A DNA stretch of 64,000 nt from Microbacterium sp. RU33B (GTDB lineage: Bacteria > Actinomycetota > Actinomycetes > Actinomycetales > Microbacteriaceae), in assembly GCF_900155915.1 (NCBI RefSeq), contig NZ_FTPO01000001.1, positions 930,001 through 994,000 on the forward strand, read 5' to 3'. The translations under genes were made by a program, and so were the position numbers. Under the pieces are notes generated by a model, which had not been told where the DNA came from, searched no databases, and worked only from the letters and a program-made list of their open reading frames with translations. Shown in pieces: positions 8,857 through 17,141 of this stretch (position 1 is its first letter; the number at the start of each line of letters is the position of its first letter).

Positions 8857-11800
8857 CCACGCTCCGGGATGTCGGATGGACCGGCGGGCTGAGTCTTCCG
8901 GCCTCGGCGATCGCCGTCGCGCTCGGGCTCCCGCAGCCCACGCCCGACCAGACCGCGGTGATCGAAGCGCCTCCGACCCCCGCCCTCGTCGTCGCCGGTG
9001 CCGGCAGCGGCAAGACCGAGACGATGGCGGGGAGGGTCGTCTGGCTCGTCGCGAACGGGCACGTGCGCGCGGATGAGGTGCTCGGCCTGACGTTCACGCG
9101 CAAGGCGGCGGGTGAGCTCGCCGAGCGCATCCAGCGGCGGCTCGCGACGATCGGCGAGTACGAGCGGCGCGGACTGCTGCCGCACCTGCCCGTGCTCGTC
9201 CGGCGCGGTGACCTGGACGCCTTCTGGAAGGCGCACGCCGAGTCGTCGCCGCGCGTGCGCCAGGCCGAATTCGAACTCGTGCTCGACGGCCTCGCGACGG
9301 AGTTCGCTTCGGCACCGGCTTCCGTCTCTGCCGCCGCGGACTCGCTGCTCCAGCGGCCGCGAGTGGCCACGTACAACGCGTTCGCCGATGCGATCGTGCG
9401 CGAGCACGGGGCGCGGATCGGTCGCGATCCCGACTCCGCCCTCCTCAGCCAGTCGGGCTCGTGGCTCCTGGCCCGGCGGGTCGTCGTCGGATCGCTCGAC
9501 CCTCGACTCGCCGCACGCGAGGAGTCGTTCGGGCACCTGGTCGACAATCTCCATCGGCTCGCCGGAGAAGTGCTCGACAACCGGGTCGACCTCGACGAGC
9601 TCGCGGCCTTCGGGCAGCGGTGGGATGAGGCGCTCGGCCACGCCACCTACCGCTTGAAGAAGGATCAGACCCCCGTCGACAAAGCCCGGCTGAATCTCTC
9701 CGCCCTTCCGCTGCTGGCGAGCCTCGTGCGCGACTACGCCTCGCGCAAACAGGAGGACGACACCCTCGACTTCGCCGATCAGGTCGCCGGGGCGCTGCAG
9801 ATCATCGAGAAGGCACCGGATGTCGCCGCAGAGCTGCGCGACCAGTACCGGGTGGTGCTGCTCGACGAGTACCAGGACACGTCGGTCATCCAGACCGATC
9901 TGCTGGCCGAGATCTTCCGCGACACCGCGGTCATGGCGGTGGGGGATCCGCACCAGTCGATCTACGGGTGGCGCGGAGCATCCGCCGACAACCTCGCGGC
10001 CTTCGAGGCTGCCTTCTCCCGCACGGCGCCCTGCGGGTTCCACAGCCTCATGATCAGCTGGCGCAACGACCTCGCGGTTCTGGCGGCGGCGAACGCCCTT
10101 CTCGCGAACGCGCACGCGGCGCGGGTGGACGTCGGCACGCTTCAGCCTCGACCGGGCGTCGGCGACGGACGCGTCGAGCATGTGTTCGCGCCGAGCGTCG
10201 ACGAAGAGGCGCGGAGTGTCGCATCGTGGTTCGTCGAGGTCCGCACACGGCACGAGGCCGAGCAGGATCGCCTCGCCGGAGAGCGCGCCGCGGCGGGCCT
10301 GGCGATCGAGAGACGAGCCCACTCCGGCGCCGTGCTCTTCCGGACGAAGCGCCACATGCGTCTCTTCTCCGATGCGCTCAACCGCGCCGGGGTCCCGAAC
10401 CGCATCCTGGGGCTCGGCGGTCTCCTGTCCGCCCCCGAAGTCGTCGATGTGGTGTCGGCTCTCCGGGTCGTGCACGATCCCTCCCAGGGCTCCGCGCTGC
10501 TGCGGATCCTCTCCGGGCCGCGCTTCGCGGTGGGCATCCCCGACCTGGCGGCCCTTCACGCACTGGCGGAGACGCTGTCACGCCGTGACGAGACGCTCAC
10601 GCCGTTCGACGACGACCTCGCCCAGCGCGTGCGCGGCTCCGCCGGCGCCGACGAGCAGGTGTCGATCATCGACGCGCTGGAGTTCGTCCGGCGGACGCCC
10701 GACGACTACCGTCTGCTCGCCGACATCACGCCGCTCGGACGCAGCCGGCTGCGCGAAGCGGGCGAGCTGTTCGAGCGGCTCCGGCGTGCCGTGGGCCAGC
10801 CGATCCCCGACCTGATCCGACTGATCGAGATCGAGCTGCGGCTCGATATCGAACTCGCCGCCAACGAGGCGCGGGGCGCCGCTCGTGTCGCGTCGTCGAA
10901 TCTCCGGTCGTTCCTCGACGAAGTCCGCGCGTTCCTGCTGGCCGACGACCGAGGGTCGGTGGCGAGCCTCCTCGCGTGGCTCGACCACGCCGAAGACACC
11001 GATGAGCTCATGCCGCGGCCGGAGCAGCCCGAGCCGGGGGTCGTCCAGCTCCTTACGATCCACGGATCGAAGGGCTTGGAGTGGGATGCCGTCGCCGTCG
11101 TGCGCCTCGTCGACAAGGAGCTGCCGAAAGACCCGAGAACGGTCTCCGGATGGCTCGGGTTCGCCGTCCTGCCGTACGCGCTGCGGGGAGACCGCGACGC
11201 CCTCCCGCGGCTCGCGTGGGATGTCGGCGACGATCTCGACGACCTTCCCGCGGCGATCCAGGAGTTCCGGGAGGCGGATCGCGTGCACCAGGAGCATGAA
11301 GAGCGCCGACTGGCGTACGTGGCGGTGACGCGCGCGCGCACCGACCTGCTCCTCACCGGATCGCACTGGGCCGGGCAGACCGCGGCGAGGCCGCCGAGTC
11401 GGTACCTCGTGGAGATGCTCGCCGCGCTCGGGCGCGACGAGATCGATGCCGCCGATCCGGGAGAGAACCCCTACCTCGAGAAGGGCGGCCGCGTGCTGTC
11501 CTGGCCCCTCGACCCGCTCGGCGACCGCCGCGCGATCGTCGAGCGTGCTGCGGCGGCCGTCGACGACGCCGCGGAGGGGGAGCCGGAGCCCGACGACACG
11601 CTCCGCCGCCTGCTCGAGGAGAGCGCGCGACGCCGGCAGGGTCCGCCTCTGCACGCTCCGTCGCGCATCGGCGCGTCGCGCTTCAAGGACTTCGTCGGCG
11701 ACTACGGCGGAGCTGTGCGGTCCGTCGCGCGGCCGCTGCCCGAGCGCCCCTACAACGAGACGCTGCGGGGAACGCTGTTCCACGCATGGGTCGAGCAGCG

Positions 11801-12335
11801 CTCCGGCATGGCGGGGGCCGGCACGTCTCTCGACGACGGGCTCTGGGAGCTCGACGACGACGCACCCGACACCGAGACGTCGCTGGCCGAGACGGCGGCG
11901 CTCGACGAGCTCAAGGCGATCTTCGAGGCATCCGAGTGGGCCGCATTGCAGCCGATCGAGGTGGAGATCGAGATCGACATCGTGCTGCCCGCGGCCGTCG
12001 GCCTCGGACACGTCGTGTGCAAGCTCGATGCCGTGTACCGACGCGCCGACCGCGGCGGCCGCATCGAGATCGTCGACTGGAAGACGGGTCGCCCGCCGCG
12101 CACGGCCGCGCAGCACGAGGAGCGGATGCTGCAGCTCGCGCTCTACCGGCTGGCCTACCACAAACGCTACGGCGTCCCCCTCGACGACATCGACGTCGCG
12201 CTGTACTACGTGGCCGACGATCTCGTCATCCGCTCGGACCGCGCGATGACCGAGGCCGAACTCGTGGCGCAGTGGAACTCCGCGCGAGCGGCGGAGGCTG
12301 TGCCGAGCGCGCCGGCGGATCCGTCAGCCGGCTGA
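8853..12335 (+). CDS. adnB: AdnB-like ATP-dependent helicase/nuclease subunit
   Basis: The start overlaps the adnA stop as GTGA, giving 1160 residues and implying coupled translation. UvrD/Rep motifs are intact: VAGAGSGKTETMA (Walker A), TFTRKAAGELAERI, LLDEYQDTS (Walker B), GDPHQSIYGWRGA, LLTIHGSKGLEWDAVAVV and AYVAVTRARTDLLL. The C-terminal nuclease shows CKLDAVYRR, IEIVDWKTGR and LQLALYRLAY. Both ATPase and nuclease centres look functional, fitting the lead motor of AdnAB. The 3' end overlaps the convergent next gene by 12 bases. Confidence 0.88.
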   Translation: MTTLRDVGWTGGLSLPASAIAVALGLPQPTPDQTAVIEAPPTPALVVAGAGSGKTETMAGRVVWLVANGHVRADEVLGLTFTRKAAGELAERIQRRLATIGEYERRGLLPHLPVLVRRGDLDAFWKAHAESSPRVRQAEFELVLDGLATEFASAPASVSAAADSLLQRPRVATYNAFADAIVREHGARIGRDPDSALLSQSGSWLLARRVVVGSLDPRLAAREESFGHLVDNLHRLAGEVLDNRVDLDELAAFGQRWDEALGHATYRLKKDQTPVDKARLNLSALPLLASLVRDYASRKQEDDTLDFADQVAGALQIIEKAPDVAAELRDQYRVVLLDEYQDTSVIQTDLLAEIFRDTAVMAVGDPHQSIYGWRGASADNLAAFEAAFSRTAPCGFHSLMISWRNDLAVLAAANALLANAHAARVDVGTLQPRPGVGDGRVEHVFAPSVDEEARSVASWFVEVRTRHEAEQDRLAGERAAAGLAIERRAHSGAVLFRTKRHMRLFSDALNRAGVPNRILGLGGLLSAPEVVDVVSALRVVHDPSQGSALLRILSGPRFAVGIPDLAALHALAETLSRRDETLTPFDDDLAQRVRGSAGADEQVSIIDALEFVRRTPDDYRLLADITPLGRSRLREAGELFERLRRAVGQPIPDLIRLIEIELRLDIELAANEARGAARVASSNLRSFLDEVRAFLLADDRGSVASLLAWLDHAEDTDELMPRPEQPEPGVVQLLTIHGSKGLEWDAVAVVRLVDKELPKDPRTVSGWLGFAVLPYALRGDRDALPRLAWDVGDDLDDLPAAIQEFREADRVHQEHEERRLAYVAVTRARTDLLLTGSHWAGQTAARPPSRYLVEMLAALGRDEIDAADPGENPYLEKGGRVLSWPLDPLGDRRAIVERAAAAVDDAAEGEPEPDDTLRRLLEESARRRQGPPLHAPSRIGASRFKDFVGDYGGAVRSVARPLPERPYNETLRGTLFHAWVEQRSGMAGAGTSLDDGLWELDDDAPDTETSLAETAALDELKAIFEASEWAALQPIEVEIEIDIVLPAAVGLGHVVCKLDAVYRRADRGGRIEIVDWKTGRPPRTAAQHEERMLQLALYRLAYHKRYGVPLDDIDVALYYVADDLVIRSDRAMTEAELVAQWNSARAAEAVPSAPADPSAG

Positions 12336-13634
12336 GCCGGTCCAGCGCCGCAGGGCCGCGTCGGCGGCGCGAGATGCCTCGGCCTCCGCTTCGTCGGGCG
12401 AGAGGGCGTCCCCCGCGGCCGGGCGCGTCAGCGGAAGATCGACGGGAGCCGTCGACGTGTCGTCGGCATCGAACGCCCGGTCGGACCGATCGGCGTCCGC
12501 AGCGTCGTCCGTCACCGCATCCCGGCTTCCGTCGGGATCCGCCTCGTCGGCGGCGTCTCGCTCACCCTCCAGTTCCGACACCCAGAGCGCGAGCTCGGCC
12601 GGATCGTAGGCGTCGGTCTGCATCGAGGTGTCGACGTCGGCGGCGGGGGGAGCGGGGACCCGGTCGAGGAGGGCGATCGCGTCGTCGACGCCGAGGAGGT
12701 CGACGGGCGCGAGGTCGTCGCCCTGCACCCCGTCGGCGAGGGAGTCCAGCAGCGCGACCGCGTCGGCGACGATGTCGTCGCGACCGGCCTCGTGGCCGTG
12801 GACAAGCCACTTCGCGAACTCGAGTTCGGCGTAGAAGCGCGCGCGCTCGCGCAGGAAGGCATCGGGAGCGCGCCCGCTCGACTGCGCGTACGACGCGTAG
12901 ACGTCGTCGGCGGCGATCGGGGCCGACGCCAGCCACTGCAGATCGGTGGCGGGATCGCCGACGGACAGGCCGTGCCACTCCAGTACGCCCGTCACCTGCG
13001 GAGCGCCGTCGACGTCTTCGAAGAGGAAGGATGCCGCTCCCGCGCCGCCCAGGGCGACGGCGGACTCGAACCGCCAGAGGCGGTCGGCGGCGAGCGCACG
13101 ACGCCACCGGCGCAGCAGTCCCGGGTGCAGGCGGTGCGTGGCTTCCGCGCGATCGACGAGCCGACTGGCGTCGTCCCGCACCTGCTGCGGTGTCCGCACG
13201 GGCAGACCCTCGGTGCGCACGATGGAGAGGGGGAGAGCGTGGAGGGCGGCGAGAGCCTCGCCGAGCGACGACGCCGCACCTCGCCCGGCGGGCAGGTGCG
13301 CGGCGTCCACTCGGTATCCAGGAAGGAAGTCGACCACGATGGCGCGTGCGTCGCCGAGGCCGGTCTCGCCGAGCAGTTCCGGGGCGCGGAAGGGCAGGAG
13401 TCCGCGCACACCGGGGGTGAGCACGCGCAGCGCGCGGGCCTCGGCGGCGAGCTCGGCATCCGCCTCCGCATCGGCAGGCGCCCGCACCACGACACGTCGT
13501 CCGTCGGACAGATCGGCGACGGCGGCGTCGTAGCGTCCGGCCGCACCCTCCGTCAGAACCCCCACGCCCACGACGCCCGCCCGGGGCAGAGCCGAGGTGA
13601 CGGACGCGGCTAGAGTGAGAGGTGAGCGTGCCAT
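12324..13634 (-). CDS. Aminoglycoside/macrolide phosphotransferase-fold protein, probable pseudokinase
   Basis: The 436-residue protein has the APH fold in its first ~300 residues: RRVVVRAP (ATP-lysine strand altered), GEALAALHALP, and GVLEWHGLSVGDPATDLQWL. The catalytic loop normally reading HGDxxxxN is LGGAGAASF (about residues 195-203), and the metal-binding IDW/LDW is LEW (218-220). Both key Asp residues are missing, so kinase activity is doubtful. The last ~130 residues are acidic, Asp/Glu/Ala-rich and probably disordered. ATG 13634 has TACCCT (reverse strand, 13641-13646) six bases upstream. It sits between adnB and nudC, where mycobacteria have an ion-channel gene. Confidence 0.78.
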   Translation of the reverse strand: MARSPLTLAASVTSALPRAGVVGVGVLTEGAAGRYDAAVADLSDGRRVVVRAPADAEADAELAAEARALRVLTPGVRGLLPFRAPELLGETGLGDARAIVVDFLPGYRVDAAHLPAGRGAASSLGEALAALHALPLSIVRTEGLPVRTPQQVRDDASRLVDRAEATHRLHPGLLRRWRRALAADRLWRFESAVALGGAGAASFLFEDVDGAPQVTGVLEWHGLSVGDPATDLQWLASAPIAADDVYASYAQSSGRAPDAFLRERARFYAELEFAKWLVHGHEAGRDDIVADAVALLDSLADGVQGDDLAPVDLLGVDDAIALLDRVPAPPAADVDTSMQTDAYDPAELALWVSELEGERDAADEADPDGSRDAVTDDAADADRSDRAFDADDTSTAPVDLPLTRPAAGDALSPDEAEAEASRAADAALRRWTGSAG

Positions 13635-13715
13635 GTGCCCAGGGTAGGTCTGGTCACGGCTCGCAACCTCGCGCCACGCCCTGGCGCGTCGAGCACGGGT
13701 GATGGGGGGTTCGCG

Positions 13716-14624
13716 ATGACGTCGCGAGAGCCCTCGCATCCCGCACCGTCACCGCTCGTCGGACTCGATCGCTCGGGCGACGAGCGCTCGGAGTCGCTGC
13801 TCGACGATCTGCGAGCGGATGCCGCGACGAAGGTGCTCGTGCTGTCCGGCGACACCGCTCCGCTGGCCGCATCCGGCGCACTGCTGTACGTCGCTCCGGG
13901 CGACGCGCCGTCGGATGCTCAGTGGGCCTTCCTCGGACGCGGCGAGGACGGACGCTCGGTGGTCGCTGCCGTCGTCGGGCGCCGCGAGGGCGAGCTCTTC
14001 CCGGCGCCGGCGGGGTGGGGGAGTCTGCGGACGATCGGCGGCTCCCTGTCGGCGGAGGATGCCGGAGCATTCGTCGAGGCGCTGAGCGTCGGACGCTGGC
14101 TGCTCGACGCGCCCTTCTGCCCCGCGTGCGGGGGGCGAACCGAGGTGCGCAACGCCGGCTGGTCCCGTCACTGTCCCCCCTGCGGCCGCGAGCACTTCCC
14201 GCGCACCGATCCGGCGATCATCGTCGCCATCACGAGCGCGCGCCACCCCGATCGGCTCCTCCTGGGTTCGAATGCGCTGTGGGAGCGTCAGCGCTACTCA
14301 TGCTTCGCCGGCTTCGCGGAGGCGGGGGAGTCGCTCGAGTCCACGCTCGTGCGCGAAGTGCGCGAGGAGGCGGGCATCGAGGTCACCGACATCCGTTACC
14401 GAGGATCGCAGGCATGGCCGTATCCGCGCTCGCTGATGCTCGGATTCCTCGCGACGGCCGTCGATGACGACGCGGCCCGGGCCGACGGCGAGGAGATCGC
14501 CGACGTCCGCTGGTTCGAACGCGACGAGATCGGGGCGGCGCTCCGCGGCGAGGGCGACATCGTGCTCCCGGGAGGCGCATCGATCTCGCGGCGCCTCATC
14601 GAGGATTGGCATGCGGGCGCATGA
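13716..14624 (+). CDS. nudC: NAD(+)/NADH diphosphatase
   Basis: The 302-residue protein has a central zinc ribbon, FCPACGG...HCPPCGREHFPRTDPAIIV, followed by the Nudix box GFAEAGESLE...REVREEAGIE. The NudC array SQAWPYPRSLM (consensus SQPWPFPxS) comes next and selects NAD(H). It splits NAD(H) to NMN(H) and AMP; the family can also decap NAD-capped RNA. ATG 13716 is chosen to give a family-length N-terminal domain. The stop overlaps the uvrD2 start (ATGA), so the two form an operon. Confidence 0.9.
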   Translation: MTSREPSHPAPSPLVGLDRSGDERSESLLDDLRADAATKVLVLSGDTAPLAASGALLYVAPGDAPSDAQWAFLGRGEDGRSVVAAVVGRREGELFPAPAGWGSLRTIGGSLSAEDAGAFVEALSVGRWLLDAPFCPACGGRTEVRNAGWSRHCPPCGREHFPRTDPAIIVAITSARHPDRLLLGSNALWERQRYSCFAGFAEAGESLESTLVREVREEAGIEVTDIRYRGSQAWPYPRSLMLGFLATAVDDDAARADGEEIADVRWFERDEIGAALRGEGDIVLPGGASISRRLIEDWHAGA

Positions 14625-16375
14625 GCGCCCTGGACGGACTCGACCCGCGGCAGCTCGAGGCGGTCACGACCCTGCGCGGGCCGCTCGTCGTTCTCGCCGG
14701 TGCGGGCACGGGCAAGACGCGCGTCATCACGCACCGCATCGCGCACGGCGTCGACACCGGCGCGTACTCGCCCGGACGCGTGATGGCGGTGACCTTCACG
14801 GCGAAAGCCGCGGGTGAGATGCGCGGGCGACTTCGTGCGCTCGGCGTCGAGGGCGTCGCGGCTCGCACCTTCCACGCCGCAGCCCTCGCACAGCTGAACT
14901 TCTTCTGGCCCCAGCTCACGGGCGACTCGGCCCCCACGATCGCCTCGAACAAGGTGAAGCTGCTGGCGCACGCCGCCGATGCGATCGGCATCGATCCGGA
15001 TGTCGCGACCCTCCGCGACGTCGCAGGCGAGATCGAGTGGCGGAAGGTCCGCATGCAGAGCATCGAGGACTATGCGGCGACGCGCACCCGCGGCATCGGC
15101 CGGCTGGAGGTCGCGCGGGTCGTCGACCTTCAGCGCTCCTACGAGAAACTCAAGGACGAGCGGCGGCAGCTGGACTTCGAGGACGTCCTGCTGGCGTGCG
15201 CGGGGATGCTGGAGGCCGAGCCCCAGGTGACCCAGGCCGTGCGCGAGCAGTACCGGCACTTCACGGTCGACGAGTTCCAGGACGTGTCACCCCTGCAGCA
15301 TCGTCTGCTGGATCTGTGGCTCGGCGACCGGCGGGATCTGTGCGTCGTGGGGGATGCGAGCCAGACGATCTTCTCGTTCGCCGGCGCGGACTCGTCCTTC
15401 CTCCTCGAGTTCGAACGGGAGCACGAAGGTGCGCGCATGGTGCGGTTGGAGGTCAACCACCGTTCCGACGCGCCGATCCTCGCCGTCGCGAACGCACTGA
15501 TGCGCGATCGTCCGGGCGCGCTCGAGCTCGTCTCCGCGCGAGGGGACGGCGGTGTCGTCCCCGATTGGACGGAGTTCGACGACGATGAGGCCGAGGCGCG
15601 GGCGGTCGCATCGCGGATCTCGGCGCAGATCGCCCGAGGCATCGACCCTCGCCGCATCTGCGTGCTGTACCGCGCCCACGCGCAGTCGGCGGAGATCGTC
15701 CGCGCACTCTCCGACGCCGGCATCGCCTCGACCGTCCTCGGCGGCCGTCGCTTCTTCGAGCTGCCGGAGGTGCGCCAGGCCGTCATGGAGCTCAGGGCGG
15801 CATCCGTCGCGCCGAACGATCGCGGCTTCGTCGACACCGTGCGCTTCATCCTCCGTGAGCGCGGCCTGACCGACGATCCGCCGGAGGCCGGCGGCGCACT
15901 CCGTGACGCGTGGGAGGCCCGGGCGGCGCTGCTGCGTCTGGCAGAGGAGGCGCCCGAGGGCACGACGCTGCGCGAGTTCGCCGATGAGCTCGTCTCGCGC
16001 GCGAAGGCGCAGGACGAGCCCGCGCTGCAGACGGTGACCCTGGCGACCCTGCACGCGGCGAAGGGCCTCGAGTGGGATCACGTGCACCTGATCGGGTTCG
16101 CCGAAGGGCTGCTGCCGATCGCCTACGCCACGACGTTCGAGCAGGTCGACGAAGAGCGACGACTCGCCTACGTCGGCATCACGCGGGCCGCGCGTACGCT
16201 CTCGCTCTCGTGGGGACGGGGGCCACGGGAGCGGCGGGCATCGCGCTTCCTTCGAGAGATCGGCAGTGGCAGTCTGCGTGCGGGCGATGCGCGCGCTGCG
16301 AACGGTGCAGCGAGCCGGCGCGCAGCGTCAGCGAGCGCGCACTCGAGCCCGCAGGGCGCCGCGCCGCGTCGCTGA
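14621..16375 (+). CDS. uvrD2: UvrD2-like superfamily 1 DNA helicase, short form
   Basis: The 584-residue helicase has LAGAGTGKTRVITHRI (Walker A), TFTAKAAGEM, VDEFQDVS (Walker B), VVGDASQTIFSFAGA, LATLHAAKGLEWDHVHL and AYVGITRAARTLSLSWG. Mycobacterial UvrD2 has a tetracysteine module and an HRDC domain after this core; both are absent here. The conserved core ends at ASRFLREI (codons to about 16261). About 37 Ala/Arg/Ser-rich residues follow and are antisense to the tail of the next gene. The start overlaps the nudC stop by four bases. It belongs to DNA repair with the nearby adnAB. Confidence 0.88.
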   Translation: MSALDGLDPRQLEAVTTLRGPLVVLAGAGTGKTRVITHRIAHGVDTGAYSPGRVMAVTFTAKAAGEMRGRLRALGVEGVAARTFHAAALAQLNFFWPQLTGDSAPTIASNKVKLLAHAADAIGIDPDVATLRDVAGEIEWRKVRMQSIEDYAATRTRGIGRLEVARVVDLQRSYEKLKDERRQLDFEDVLLACAGMLEAEPQVTQAVREQYRHFTVDEFQDVSPLQHRLLDLWLGDRRDLCVVGDASQTIFSFAGADSSFLLEFEREHEGARMVRLEVNHRSDAPILAVANALMRDRPGALELVSARGDGGVVPDWTEFDDDEAEARAVASRISAQIARGIDPRRICVLYRAHAQSAEIVRALSDAGIASTVLGGRRFFELPEVRQAVMELRAASVAPNDRGFVDTVRFILRERGLTDDPPEAGGALRDAWEARAALLRLAEEAPEGTTLREFADELVSRAKAQDEPALQTVTLATLHAAKGLEWDHVHLIGFAEGLLPIAYATTFEQVDEERRLAYVGITRAARTLSLSWGRGPRERRASRFLREIGSGSLRAGDARAANGAASRRAASASAHSSPQGAAPRR

Positions 16376-17045
16376 GGAGTGCGGCCGAGGCGACACCGGC
16401 TTCGACGGCCAGTGCGCGTGACACCACGGGGGCCGGCCGGCCGACCAGCTGGGCCGCCAGGAGCGGCCAGGAGGGATCGGCGTCGCGTCGGTGGGCCGCG
16501 ACGCAGGCGAGGCACGGCGACTCTCCCGGGCTCACCACCGGCCCGAGCTCGACGCCGCGTCCGGTGAAGACGACCGGGAGATGGACGAGGTCGTGACTCA
16601 TGAGCGCCGCGGCGCGACGGGGCTCCACGAGGTGATGCGCGAGCACCACGATCGGCGAGCCGTGCAAGACCGGCGGTGACGCGGCCCGCCAGGTCTCCTG
16701 GACGACCGTCATGCCGGCGTCGCCCAGCGCAGCGCCGAACGCCTCGGTCGTCGAGCGCGGGAACCCCTCCGCCGTCTGCAGGGTCACGGTGCGGGGTGCG
16801 GATGCCGCAGCCGGCTCGAGGGCGCGGGCCAGGCGCGCGACGAGTCGTTCGGCGGCTCCGGGAGGCGCTCCCAGGGCGACGGCGACCATGTCGAGCGCCG
16901 CGTCGGGGACGCCCTGTTCGAGCGCGCGCACAAGGCGCTCCTGCCAGGGCTCGGGCTCGAACAGGATCGCGACGGGGACGACGCCGAACTGCAGCGTCGT
17001 CGGCGTGCGCCAGAGCGGAGGGTGGGCGGGATCCAGGCGCGGCAT
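16179..17045 (-). CDS. TOMM cyclodehydratase/leader-peptide-binding-like protein
   Basis: The 288-residue protein resembles actinobacterial proteins labelled bacteriocin-biosynthesis cyclodehydratase or TOMM precursor leader-peptide-binding (E1/ThiF-related). Two cysteine pairs, SPCLACVAAH (about residues 177-186) and HADCHCR (near 256-262), look like the zinc ligands of that fold. No precursor peptide, YcaO protein or dehydrogenase is nearby, so a RiPP role is unsupported; it may be a housekeeping relative. ATG 17045 gives MPRLDPAHPPLW and has CAGGAT six bases upstream. Its 3' end overlaps uvrD2 by 197 bases in antisense. Confidence 0.72.
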   Translation of the reverse strand: MPRLDPAHPPLWRTPTTLQFGVVPVAILFEPEPWQERLVRALEQGVPDAALDMVAVALGAPPGAAERLVARLARALEPAAASAPRTVTLQTAEGFPRSTTEAFGAALGDAGMTVVQETWRAASPPVLHGSPIVVLAHHLVEPRRAAALMSHDLVHLPVVFTGRGVELGPVVSPGESPCLACVAAHRRDADPSWPLLAAQLVGRPAPVVSRALAVEAGVASAALLSDAARRPAGSSARSLTLRAGSLHRSQRAHRPHADCHCRSLEGSAMPAAPVAPVPTRARAYARPA

Positions 17046-17141
17046 GTGCCGATCCTGACCTCTGCGCGACACCCGCCGCGGCTTGTCCACAGCTCCGAGG
17101 CTCAATTCAGGCGTGCACGAGGCCTGGGGAGGAGCGGATGC

